Source: Leptothrix discophora
GTDB taxonomy: Bacteria > Pseudomonadota > Gammaproteobacteria > Burkholderiales > Burkholderiaceae_C
Direction of reading: 5' to 3'
Assembly: GCF_030705305.1 (NCBI RefSeq)
Contig: NZ_JAUZEE010000011.1
Location: 1-64,000, forward strand
Length of the DNA: 64,000 nt
Shown: positions 43,967 through 53,300 of the stretch, one piece after another
How positions within the stretch are numbered: the stretch's first letter is position 1
Layout: the number at the start of each line of letters is the position of its first letter
Notes under the pieces: model-generated
Databases searched by the model: none
Seen by the model: the letters and a program-made list of their open reading frames with translations, nothing else
Told to the model about the DNA's origin: nothing
Position numbers and translations under genes: made by a program

Positions 43967-44902
43967 TCAGGCGGACGTGGCGGGTGGGTTGCGTGGCGGG
44001 CCGGGCGGCAGGCTGGGCGGCGGGCTGGGAGACATCGCGCCGTCGAGCCGCCGCGCGCGCGCCAGCCGCCAGGCCTCGTCGGGGCGGGCCGGGTCGTAGA
44101 CCTGCTCGGGCGTCAGGCCGGTCTCGGCCAGCGTCGCGTCGATCGCGACGCGCCGGTCGAAGACGTAGCAGTCGCCGATCCATGCGTGTTCATCGGCCTT
44201 CGCGTCGACCGGCGGGTTCGCGCACCGGTCCGCCAGGTAGCCCAGGATGCCGCCCTGCAGCTGCCTGACGTCCAGCCCGAGGCTGCGCATCCACGGCGCG
44301 GTGCGGTCGCAGCGGATGCCGCCGGTGCAGTACATCGCCACCGTCGTGCCGGCCGCGCGCCAGGCCTCGGCATGGGCCTGCACGTAGGCGCCGAAGTCGC
44401 GGAAGTGGTCGACCGAAGGATCGACCGCGCCCCGGAAGCGGCCGAGCCGGAACTCGAAGTGGTTGCGGTTGTCGATCAGGACGACGTCCGGCCGGGCGAT
44501 CAGCGCGTCCCAGTCGGCCGGCGCGACGTGGCTGTCGTCGCGCTCGTCGACCGGGCCGGCATCGGCCGGCAGGTCGATCGCGACCAGCTCGGCCTTGTGC
44601 GCGACCTTGTAGCGGCCGAAGGGCATGGCCGTGCAGGCGCTGCGCTGGAAGGCCAGGCCGTGGAAGGGCGCGAACGCCGCATCCCGTGTCAGCGCGGCCT
44701 CGAAGGCATCGACCGCCGCGGGCGTGCCGGCGACGACCGCGTTGAGGCCCTCGGCCGCGACGATCAGGCTGCCGCCCAGGGCCTGCGGCGCGCCGAGCCG
44801 GGCACCGAGCTGCCGCAGCGATTCGGCCATTGCGGCCGGGTCGGCCAGCGCGACGTAGCGGTAGAAGGCGCTGTGGACGAAGGGCGCGGCGGCGCGGCTC
44901 AT
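43967..44902 (-). CDS. trhO: tRNA uridine(34) hydroxylase TrhO (rhodanese-like)
   Basis: A 311-residue protein of the YceA/TrhO family, which hydroxylates U34 of tRNA using oxygen in the path to 5-oxyacetyl-type wobble uridines. It has the N-terminal acylphosphatase-like part (HSAFYRYVALADP; LIVAAEGLNAVVAG) and a rhodanese domain with the active cysteine in MYCTGGIRCDRTAPWM. The C-terminus ends in a Pro/Ser tail. The ATG at 44902 overlaps the rlmI stop by four bases (ATGA), so it is translationally coupled to that gene. Confidence 0.92.
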   Translation of the reverse strand: MSRAAAPFVHSAFYRYVALADPAAMAESLRQLGARLGAPQALGGSLIVAAEGLNAVVAGTPAAVDAFEAALTRDAAFAPFHGLAFQRSACTAMPFGRYKVAHKAELVAIDLPADAGPVDERDDSHVAPADWDALIARPDVVLIDNRNHFEFRLGRFRGAVDPSVDHFRDFGAYVQAHAEAWRAAGTTVAMYCTGGIRCDRTAPWMRSLGLDVRQLQGGILGYLADRCANPPVDAKADEHAWIGDCYVFDRRVAIDATLAETGLTPEQVYDPARPDEAWRLARARRLDGAMSPSPPPSLPPGPPRNPPATSA

Positions 44903-46098
44903 CGCTTCAGGATCACCAGGCCCTTGAGGTACTCGCCCTCGGGGAAGCACAGCGTGGTCGGGTGGTCGGGCGCGGCTTCGAGGCGCTGCAGCAGGTAGCC
45001 GTCGACCTCGGCATCCATGCCGGCGCCGGCGACGATCTTGTGGAACAGCTCGGCGCCGATGCCGCCCGAGCAGCTGAAGGTCAGCAGCAGGCCGCCGGGC
45101 TCCAGCAGCATCAGGGCCAGCCGGTTGATGTCCTTGTAGGCCCGGCTGGCCCGGTCGGCATGGGCGGCGGTCGGCGCGAACTTGGGCGGGTCCAGCACGA
45201 TGGCGTCGAAGCGACGGCCGTCCTTGAGCATCTGGCGCAGCGTGCCGTTGACGTCCGCATCCATCGCGACGTGGCGCTGCGGGTCGTGGCCGTTGAGCAC
45301 CACGTGCGCGTTCGCGCGGGCCAGCGCCGGGCCGGAGGAGTCGACGCTGACGACCTCGCGGGCGCCGCCGTTCAGCGCCGCGACCGAGAAGCCGCCGGTG
45401 TAGCTGTAGCAGTTCAGCACGCGCTGGCAGCCGAACTGGCGCACCAGGCGGGCAAACAGCGCGCGGTTCTCGCGCTGGTCGAGGTAGTAGCCGGTCTTGT
45501 GGCCCTCGGCGACGTCGACCGTCAGGCGCAGGCCGTGTTCCTGCAGCGTGACCGTGGTGCCCATCGCGTCACCGCCGTCGCCGCCGCCGCGCAGCCAGCC
45601 GGTGAGCTGGGGCAGCCCTTCGAGCTCGCGCACGCTGGCGTCCGAACGTTCGTAGAGGCGGCTGCAGCCGGTGGCGGCCAGCAGCGCGTCGGCGATGACG
45701 GCCTTCCAGCGCTCGGTGCCGGCGCTGAGGAACTGCACGCTGAGGATGTCGTCGTAGCGGTCGACCACCAGGCCGGGCAGGCCGTCGGCCTCGCCGTGGA
45801 CCAGCCGCACGCCGTTGCTGGCGATGGCCAGGCGCTCGCGCATCGCCACCGCTGCGGCGATGCGGCGGGCGAAGAAGGCGGCGTCGATGCGCTCGGCCTC
45901 ATCCCAGCTCCAGGCGCGCACCCGGATCATCGATTCGGGGCTGTAGCTGGCCCAGGCCAGGAATCGGCCGTCGGCGGCCTCGACCCGCACGGTCTCGCCG
46001 CGGTCGGCCTTGCCGCCGGCGATGCTGCCCTGGAAGACCCACGGGTGGCGGCGCTGCAGCGAGCGTTCCCGCCCGTCGCGCAATCGGATGGTTTTCAT
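44899..46098 (-). CDS. rlmI: 23S rRNA m5C1962 methyltransferase RlmI
   Basis: A 399-residue SAM-dependent methyltransferase. An N-terminal PUA domain (RHPWVFQGSIAG) is followed by the family segment EGHKTGYYLDQRENR, the SAM-binding motif VLNCYSYTGGFSVAAL, and the catalytic/DPPKFA motif ending LTFSCSGGI with the Cys nucleophile. The ATG at 46098 gives the usual length. It is the first gene of the RNA-modification run and divergent from the polyol transporter operon, with 266 bp between. Confidence 0.94.
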   Translation of the reverse strand: MKTIRLRDGRERSLQRRHPWVFQGSIAGGKADRGETVRVEAADGRFLAWASYSPESMIRVRAWSWDEAERIDAAFFARRIAAAVAMRERLAIASNGVRLVHGEADGLPGLVVDRYDDILSVQFLSAGTERWKAVIADALLAATGCSRLYERSDASVRELEGLPQLTGWLRGGGDGGDAMGTTVTLQEHGLRLTVDVAEGHKTGYYLDQRENRALFARLVRQFGCQRVLNCYSYTGGFSVAALNGGAREVVSVDSSGPALARANAHVVLNGHDPQRHVAMDADVNGTLRQMLKDGRRFDAIVLDPPKFAPTAAHADRASRAYKDINRLALMLLEPGGLLLTFSCSGGIGAELFHKIVAGAGMDAEVDGYLLQRLEAAPDHPTTLCFPEGEYLKGLVILKR

Positions 46099-46364
46099 GG
46101 CGCGGGATTGTCGTCGCGGCGCGGTCCACCGGGCCGCGACCGGCCTGAACTCTCGTGGCAAAACCATGCTGGCGATGCATCATTCCGATACGCTATCGCT
46201 AGGCCCTAGAGAAAATACCTAGTCTTCGGCGCAAGAGCGTACAGGTGTCGGGATCGGAAGTATCGGCACCGAGCGGGGTCCAAACCTATCGTTGCGCCCG
46301 TCGATGCAGTCACGCATCGCACCCGGTTCACACCACCCTGACCTGTTCCCCTGAGGAGACACGC
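46099..46364. promoter_or_regulatory. Divergent promoter region upstream of the polyol operon
   Basis: The region has an AT-rich island with a perfect palindrome CTAGGCCCTAG (46199-46209) followed by CCTAG at 46218-46222, so that CCCTAG and CCTAG flank an A/T core. A strong GAGGAG Shine-Dalgarno lies at 46353-46358 before the binding-protein ATG. The AraC-family regulator encoded at 52346 is one possible binder. Confidence 0.4.
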
Positions 46365-47669
46365 ATGAAGCTCAAGGCATCCCTGGCGCTCGCATTCGGC
46401 CTGATGGCCGGCATGGCCAACGCCGCCACCGAACTCGTGATCGCGACCGTGAACAACGGCCACATGATCGAGATGCAGAAGCTCAGCAAGAACTTCGAAG
46501 CCGCCAACCCCGACATCAAGCTGAAGTGGGTGACGCTGGAAGAAGGCGTGCTGCGCCAGCGCGTGACGACGGACATCGCCACCAAGGGCGGCCAGTTCGA
46601 CGTCATGACCATCGGCATGTACGAGACCCCGATCTGGGGCAAGAAGGGCTGGCTGCAGGAGATCAAGGCCCCCGCCAGCTACGACGTCGATGACCTGCTG
46701 CCGGCCATGCGCAACGGCCTGTCGGTCGACGGCAAGATGTACTCGGTGCCGTTCTACGGCGAGAGCTCGATGCTGATGTACCGCAAGGACCTGGCCGACA
46801 AGGCGGGCATCTCCGTCGCCGACAAACCGACCTGGGCCGACATCAAGACCCTGGCCAGCAAGATCCATGACCCGAAGAACGGCGTGTACGGCATCTGCCT
46901 GCGCGGCAAGCCGGGCTGGGGCGACAACATGGCCTTCCTGTCCACGCTGGTGAACACCTTCGGTGGCCAGTGGTTCGACATGAGCTGGAAGCCGCAGCTC
47001 GAATCGAAGCCCTGGAAGGACGCGATCACGTTCTACGTCGACCTGCTGAAGAACTACGGCCCTCCGGGCTCGTCGGCCAACAGCTTCAACGAGATCCTGG
47101 CGCTGTACAACGAAGGCAAGTGCGGCATGTGGATCGACGCGACGATCGCGGCGTCCTTCATCACCGACCCGAAGCAGTCCAAGGTCGCCGACAAGGTCGC
47201 CTTCGCGCAGGCCCCGACGATGGCCACCCCCAAGGGTGCCAACTGGCTGTGGGCCTGGGCCCTGGGCATCCCCGTCTCGACCAAGAAGGGTGACGCGGCG
47301 CAGAAGTTCGTGACCTGGGCGACGTCCAAGGAATACATCGAGCTGGTCGCCAAGACCAACGGCTGGGGCGCTGTCCCGACCGGCACCCGCAAGTCGACCT
47401 ACGCCAACGCCGAGTTCCAGAAGGCCGCCAAGTTCGCCGCTGCCGAGAAGGCCGCGATCGACAGCGCCAACCCGAACGACTCGACGCTGGCGAAGTCGCC
47501 GTACGTCGGCGTGCAGTTCGCCGCCATCCCCGAGTTCCAGGCCATCGGCATCGCCGTGGGCCAGCAGATGAGCTCGGCGCTCGCCGGCAAGACCACGATC
47601 GACGCGGCCCTGAAGGCGGGTCAGGTCGCGGCGGATCGCGAGATGAAGAAGGCCGGCTACTACAAGTAA
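46365..47669 (+). CDS. Polyol ABC transporter substrate-binding protein (SmoE/MtlE-like)
   Basis: A 434-residue periplasmic binding protein. The signal is MKLKASLALAFGLMAGMANA, cleaved before ATEL. The mature part matches sorbitol/mannitol-type binding proteins (ATVNNGHMIEMQKLSKNFEA, with the GGQFDVMTIGMYETP loop). GAGGAG ends 6 bp before the ATG. It is the first of a seven-gene rightward run (binding protein, two permeases, ATPase, dehydrogenase, regulator, kinase). Codon use is less extreme in GC than most neighbours, consistent with high expression. Confidence 0.94.
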   Translation: MKLKASLALAFGLMAGMANAATELVIATVNNGHMIEMQKLSKNFEAANPDIKLKWVTLEEGVLRQRVTTDIATKGGQFDVMTIGMYETPIWGKKGWLQEIKAPASYDVDDLLPAMRNGLSVDGKMYSVPFYGESSMLMYRKDLADKAGISVADKPTWADIKTLASKIHDPKNGVYGICLRGKPGWGDNMAFLSTLVNTFGGQWFDMSWKPQLESKPWKDAITFYVDLLKNYGPPGSSANSFNEILALYNEGKCGMWIDATIAASFITDPKQSKVADKVAFAQAPTMATPKGANWLWAWALGIPVSTKKGDAAQKFVTWATSKEYIELVAKTNGWGAVPTGTRKSTYANAEFQKAAKFAAAEKAAIDSANPNDSTLAKSPYVGVQFAAIPEFQAIGIAVGQQMSSALAGKTTIDAALKAGQVAADREMKKAGYYK

Positions 47670-47679
47670 GCCGCGCCAC

Positions 47680-47713
47680 CCGGCACCGACGGCGGCCGTG
47701 CCGTCGGTGCCGG
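47680..47713 (+). promoter_or_regulatory. 14-bp perfect stem-loop after the polyol binding-protein gene
   Basis: CCGGCACCGACGGC (47680-47693), a 6-nt loop, then its exact complement GCCGTCGGTGCCGG (47700-47713), beginning 10 bp after the binding-protein stop. There is no U-tract. Placed between the binding protein and first permease, it would protect the upstream message from 3' decay and give more binding protein than permease, as known for malE-malF; this is inference. Confidence 0.7.
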
Positions 47714-47872
47714 CGCAGACCCTCTCCTGAAGGACCGACGCCCTCGGGTCGAACGGCCGGAACATCCGATCAACACGGGGTTCCCGGCTGGCTCGACCCG
47801 ACTTTCGTCCGGCTCCGGACCCACCCCGTCCGCATCGCCCCCCCGCGACGCAGTCCACCGCAGGGCACGACC

Positions 47873-48793
47873 ATGTCCACCGACGCACTCCCGACGACGA
47901 CCGCTCCCGCAGCCGCGCCCGCGCCGCACCAGGCCTCCCGGCTCGTGCCGCGCCTGCTGATGCTGCCGGCCGTCAGCACGCTCTTCCTGTGGATGATCGT
48001 GCCGCTGGTGATGACGATCTATTTCAGCGTCATCCGCTACAACCTCATGCAGCCCGAGGCCACCGGCTTCATCGGGCTGGAGAACTTCGAATACTTCGTC
48101 ACCGACCCGTCCTTCGGCGTGGCGGTGATGAACACGCTGCTGCTGCTGGGCAGCGTCATCGTCATCACGGTGCTGATGGGTGTCGCGATCGCGCTGCTGA
48201 TCGACGAGCCCTTCCCCGGCCGCGGCCTGGTGCGCATCCTGCTCATCTCGCCCTTCTTCGTCATGCCCACGGTCAATGCGCTGCTGTGGAAGCACATGAT
48301 GATGAACCCCATCTACGGCGTGCTGGCCCAGGTCTGGCAGTTCTTCGGTGCCACGCCGGTGGACTGGCTGACCGACTGGCCCCTGCTGAGCGTGATCATC
48401 ATGGTGGCCTGGCAATGGCTGCCCTTCGCGACGCTGATCTTCATCACCGCGCTGCAGAGCATGGACCGCGAGCAGCTGGAGGCCGCGCGCATGGACGGCG
48501 CCACCTACCTGCAGCAGCTGCGCTACCTCTACCTGCCGCACATGGCCCGTTCGGTCGCGGTGGTCGTGATGATCGAGCTGATCTTCCTGCTGTCGGTCTT
48601 CGCCGAGATCTACACCACCACCGGTGGCGGTCCGGGTGACGCGAGCACCAACGTCGCCTTCCTGATCTTCAAGCAGGCGCTGCTGAACTTCGATGCCGGC
48701 GTGGCCTCCGCAGGGGCGCTGTTCGCGGTGCTGCTGGCCAACATCGCCGCCGCCTTCCTGATCCGCCTGGTCGGCAAGAACCTCGACAAATAA
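47873..48793 (+). CDS. Polyol ABC transporter permease 1 (SmoF/MtlF-like)
   Basis: A 306-residue permease with six membrane segments after a Pro/Ala-rich cytoplasmic N-terminus (1-27). The EAA loop is EAARMDGATYLQQLRYLYLP. It belongs to the MalF-like group of carbohydrate permeases. It starts 203 bp after the binding-protein gene (the gap contains the strong stem-loop) and ends 11 bp before the second permease. Start at ATG 47873. Confidence 0.93.
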   Translation: MSTDALPTTTAPAAAPAPHQASRLVPRLLMLPAVSTLFLWMIVPLVMTIYFSVIRYNLMQPEATGFIGLENFEYFVTDPSFGVAVMNTLLLLGSVIVITVLMGVAIALLIDEPFPGRGLVRILLISPFFVMPTVNALLWKHMMMNPIYGVLAQVWQFFGATPVDWLTDWPLLSVIIMVAWQWLPFATLIFITALQSMDREQLEAARMDGATYLQQLRYLYLPHMARSVAVVVMIELIFLLSVFAEIYTTTGGGPGDASTNVAFLIFKQALLNFDAGVASAGALFAVLLANIAAAFLIRLVGKNLDK

Positions 48794-48804
48794 GGACAAC
48801 CACG

Positions 48805-49635
48805 ATGTCTCGTCCTTCCACGCTCACCCCGACGCTGGTGGCCCGCACGCTGGTCGCGTGGGTCGTCACGCTGATGCTGTTCTTCCCGCTCGGCTGGCTG
48901 GTGCTGACCGCCTTCAAGACCGAGCTGCAGGCGATCTCGGTGCCGCCGCTGCTGTTCTTCCCGCCGACGATGGAGAACTTCCACGAGGTCCAGGAACGCA
49001 GCGACTACCTGCTGTATGCGAAGAACTCGCTGATCACCAGCGTGGCCTCGACCCTGCTGGGCTTGGCGCTGGCCGCGCCGGCGGCCTACTCGATGGCCTT
49101 CTTCCGCAGCCGCCACACCAAGGACGTGCTGATGTGGATGCTGTCCACGAAGATGATGCCGGCGGTGGGCGCGCTGGTGCCGATCTACGTGCTGGCGCAG
49201 AAGTCGCAGCTGCTGGACTCGCTCACCGGCCTGACCATCGTCTTCACGCTCAGCAACCTGCCCATCATGGTGTGGATGCTCTACACCGGCTTCAAGGAGA
49301 TCCCGCGCGACATCCTCGAGGCCGCCCGCATGGACGGCGCGACGCTGTGGCAGGAAGCCCGCCAGGTGCTGCTGCCGCTGTCGATGGGCAGCTTCGCCTC
49401 GACCGGCCTGCTGTGCCTGGTGCTGAGCTGGAACGAGGCCTTCTGGAGCCTCAACCTCAGCGCCGCCAAGGCCGGCACGCTGGCCGCGCTGATCGCCAGC
49501 TACTCCAGCCCCGAGGGCCTGTTCTGGGCCAAGCTGTCCGCCGCCTCGCTGATGGCCATCGCGCCGATCGTGGTGTTCGGCTGGTTCAGCCAGAAGCAGC
49601 TCGTCCAAGGTTTGACCTTCGGCGCGGTCAAGTAA
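48805..49635 (+). CDS. Polyol ABC transporter permease 2 (SmoG/MtlG-like)
   Basis: A 276-residue MalG-like permease with six membrane segments. The EAA loop is EAARMDGATLWQEARQVLLP. It forms the channel together with the first permease. A GGA-type ribosome site (AAGGA, 48792-48796) precedes the ATG. It is followed 37 bp later by the ATPase gene. Confidence 0.93.
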   Translation: MSRPSTLTPTLVARTLVAWVVTLMLFFPLGWLVLTAFKTELQAISVPPLLFFPPTMENFHEVQERSDYLLYAKNSLITSVASTLLGLALAAPAAYSMAFFRSRHTKDVLMWMLSTKMMPAVGALVPIYVLAQKSQLLDSLTGLTIVFTLSNLPIMVWMLYTGFKEIPRDILEAARMDGATLWQEARQVLLPLSMGSFASTGLLCLVLSWNEAFWSLNLSAAKAGTLAALIASYSSPEGLFWAKLSAASLMAIAPIVVFGWFSQKQLVQGLTFGAVK

Positions 49636-49672
49636 GCGCCGTCGCATCGCACACAGATTCAGGAGTCATCAC

Positions 49673-50728
<1,056 letters not shown>

Positions 50729-50783
50729 AGCGACGGCCGGACCGCCGGCCAGAACGACCGAACTCCAACGCACCGAGGTCTCC

Positions 50784-52199
50784 ATGAGCACGCAGCCTTC
50801 CGTCATCCTCCACCTCGGCCTGGGCTCCTTCCACCGCGCCCACCAGGCCGTCTACCTGCAGGCCCTGCACGATGCCGGCGACACGCGCTGGGTGCTGGCC
50901 GGCGGCCACATCCGCCCGGACATGGCCGAGACCATCGCCGCGCTGCAGGCCAGCGGCGGGGCCTACACGCTGGAGACCATCTCGCCGCAGGGCGAGCACG
51001 TCTACCAGCGCATCACCTCGATCCGCCAGGTCATCGGCTACACGCCCGACCTGGCCGGCCTGATCGCGGCCTGCGCGGATCCGGCCACCAAGATCATCTC
51101 GTTCACCGTCACCGAAGCGGGCTACTACCTCGACGCGAAGAACGTGCTGGACCTGGCCACCTTCGCCGACCTGCGCGCCGACCTGGACGCGCTGCGCAGC
51201 GGCGCGCCGGCCGATGCGCAACGCGCGTGGACCATCTACGGCGCGCTGACCGCGCTGCTGCGCGCGCGCCGCGCCGCCGGCGCCGGTCCGGTCACGCTGA
51301 TGAACTGCGACAACCTGCGCCACAACGGCGAGCGTTCGCGCCGCGGCCTGCTGCAGTACATCGCCCAGCTCGGCGACGCCGATCTGGCGGCCTGGGTCGA
51401 GGCGAACACGACCAGCCCGAACGCGATGGTCGACCGCATCACGCCGCGCCCCACGCCGGCCGTGCGCGAGCGCGTCCAGGCCGCCACCGGCATCGACGAC
51501 GCGGCCGCGCTGATGGGCGAGAGCTTCATCCAGTGGGTCATCGAGGACGACTTCATCGCCGGCCGCCCGGCCTGGGAAACCGTCGGCGGCGAGATGGTGC
51601 AGTCGGTGCAGGCCTACGAGGAAGCCAAGATCCGCCTGCTCAACGCCACGCACAGCTGCATCGCCTGGGCCGGCACGCTGGTGGGCTACACGTTCATCCA
51701 CGAGGGCACGCTGGACCCGGTGATCCGGCAGTTCGCCTACGACTACGTCACCGACGACGTGATCCCGGTGCTGAGCCCCAGCCCGCTGGACCTGCCCAAG
51801 TACCGCGACGTGGTGCTGGACCGCTTCGGCAACGCGGCGATTGCCGACACCAACCAGCGCGTCGCGATGGACGGCTTCAGCAAGATCCCCGGCTTCATCG
51901 CGCCGACCTTCCGCGAGCGCCTGGCGCGCAACGAGTCCATCGCCAGCGTGGCGATGCTGCCGGCGCTGTTCCTGGCCTACCTGCAGGTCTGGCACCGTGG
52001 CGGCATCGCCTACACCTACCAGGACCAGGCGATGGACCCGGCGGTGGCGCACGCGATCTGCGAATCGGCCGACCCGGTGGCGGCCTTCTGCGCCGACGTG
52101 CCGCTGTGGGGCAACCTGGCCGGCGACGCCCGGCTGGTCGAGGCGGTGCGGGCGGCCAGCGTGCGGGTGGCCGACTTCGTCGCGGCGCACCGTGCCTGA
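50784..52199 (+). CDS. dalD: D-arabinitol 4-dehydrogenase (mannitol dehydrogenase family)
   Basis: A 471-residue NAD-dependent polyol dehydrogenase of the long-chain mannitol dehydrogenase family. The nucleotide-binding start is HLGLGSFHRAHQAVYLQ, and the catalytic Lys region is AKIRLLNATHSCIAWAG (K...N..H pattern). The segment FIQWVIEDDFIAGRPAWE resembles arabinitol-type members more than mannitol 2-dehydrogenases. With xylulokinase downstream, oxidation of D-arabinitol to D-xylulose fits best; mannitol or sorbitol as substrates remain possible. Start at ATG 50784 after GAGGT. Confidence 0.87.
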   Translation: MSTQPSVILHLGLGSFHRAHQAVYLQALHDAGDTRWVLAGGHIRPDMAETIAALQASGGAYTLETISPQGEHVYQRITSIRQVIGYTPDLAGLIAACADPATKIISFTVTEAGYYLDAKNVLDLATFADLRADLDALRSGAPADAQRAWTIYGALTALLRARRAAGAGPVTLMNCDNLRHNGERSRRGLLQYIAQLGDADLAAWVEANTTSPNAMVDRITPRPTPAVRERVQAATGIDDAAALMGESFIQWVIEDDFIAGRPAWETVGGEMVQSVQAYEEAKIRLLNATHSCIAWAGTLVGYTFIHEGTLDPVIRQFAYDYVTDDVIPVLSPSPLDLPKYRDVVLDRFGNAAIADTNQRVAMDGFSKIPGFIAPTFRERLARNESIASVAMLPALFLAYLQVWHRGGIAYTYQDQAMDPAVAHAICESADPVAAFCADVPLWGNLAGDARLVEAVRAASVRVADFVAAHRA

Positions 52200-52232
52200 T
52201 GGCCGGCCCGACCGGACCTGTGGGCGCGGTGT

Positions 52233-52284
52233 CCTGATGTGAAGTCCTGATGTGAAGTCCTGGCGTGAACTCCTGATGTGAAGC
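52233..52284. repeat. Four tandem 13-bp repeats before the AraC-type regulator gene
   Basis: Units CCTGATGTGAAGT (52233-52245 and 52246-52258), CCTGGCGTGAACT (52259-52271) and CCTGATGTGAAGC (52272-52284) lie in the gap between dalD and the regulator, directly upstream of its start. The 13-bp period is not a multiple of 3 and stays outside coding sequence. It may be an operator array for the regulator or a slippage repeat; neither is shown. Confidence 0.8.
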
Positions 52285-52345
52285 CTTGAAGCGACCCGGC
52301 GTGTGGGGCCCGCGAAAATCGCACGGCCCCGACACGACACCGACC

Positions 52346-53287
52346 ATGAGCGCCACCAAGCCCCGAACCCTGCCCCGCCAGCTCAAGCCCGAGCTGGAGC
52401 ACGAGTTCGCCCGTTCGCCCGAGCTGGGCTACGAGCCGACCGCCGAGGTCGGCTTCGTGCGTTGCCTGTCCCACGGCTTCCCGACGCCGCTGGCGCGCTG
52501 GCACTACCACGACGAGTACGAGCTGCACCTGATCACGGCGACCTCGGGCAAGGCCTTCGTGGGCGACTGGATCGGCCAGTTCCAGCCCGGCCACCTCGTG
52601 CTGACCGGCCCGAGGCTGCCGCACAACTGGGTCTCGATGGACGTGCCCGACGGCGGCGTGGCCGAACGCGACCTGGTGATCCAGTTCTCGCACGGCCCGC
52701 TGGTGCAGGCCGCCGGCACCATCCCCGAGCTGGCCGAGGTGCTGCCCCTGCTGGAGCGGGCCAAGCACGGCATCGAGTTCTTCGGCCTGGGCGAGCGCAG
52801 CACCGCGCACTGGCACCGCGTCAAGGCTGCGCGCGGCCTGCGCCGCTTCACCGCCTTCTGCGACCTGCTGTGCGACCTGGCCGCCAGCACCGACTACCGG
52901 CTGCTGTCCAACGTGCAGCTGCAGAGCGACGACGACGACACCTCGCTGGACCGCATCGACGCGGTCGTGATGCGCCTGACCGAGAACCTGGCCCAGCCCA
53001 TCAGCGCGGCCGACATCGCCACCGAGCTGGGCATGAGCGAGAGCCGCTTCAGCCGCTTCTTCCGCCGCGCCACCGGCAACACCTTCACCGATTTCGTCAA
53101 CCGCGTGCGCATCAACCGGGCCTGCCAGCTGCTGATGGAAAGCGACCGGCTGATCACGCACATCTGCTACGAGGTCGGCTTCAACAACGTCGCCAACTTC
53201 AACCGCCGCTTCCTGGAGATCAAGGGCATGACGCCGAGCGATTTCCGCAAGCAGTCCGAAAAGAGATTCAGCGGCGCGACCGTCTGA
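52346..53287 (+). CDS. AraC-family transcriptional regulator of polyol genes
   Basis: A 313-residue regulator with an N-terminal cupin-like sensing domain (WHYHDEYELHLI, about residues 45-160) and a C-terminal double helix-turn-helix (SAADIATELGMSESRFSRFF and ITHICYEVGFNNVANFNRRF). It lies between the dehydrogenase and kinase genes in the same direction, so it probably senses the polyol or its product and activates the transporter promoter. I chose the ATG at 52346 (MSATKPR); an upstream in-frame ATG at 52286 immediately follows the 13-bp repeats. The target sites are not known. Confidence 0.9.
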   Translation: MSATKPRTLPRQLKPELEHEFARSPELGYEPTAEVGFVRCLSHGFPTPLARWHYHDEYELHLITATSGKAFVGDWIGQFQPGHLVLTGPRLPHNWVSMDVPDGGVAERDLVIQFSHGPLVQAAGTIPELAEVLPLLERAKHGIEFFGLGERSTAHWHRVKAARGLRRFTAFCDLLCDLAASTDYRLLSNVQLQSDDDDTSLDRIDAVVMRLTENLAQPISAADIATELGMSESRFSRFFRRATGNTFTDFVNRVRINRACQLLMESDRLITHICYEVGFNNVANFNRRFLEIKGMTPSDFRKQSEKRFSGATV

Positions 53288-53300
53288 ACCTGGAGTCCCC

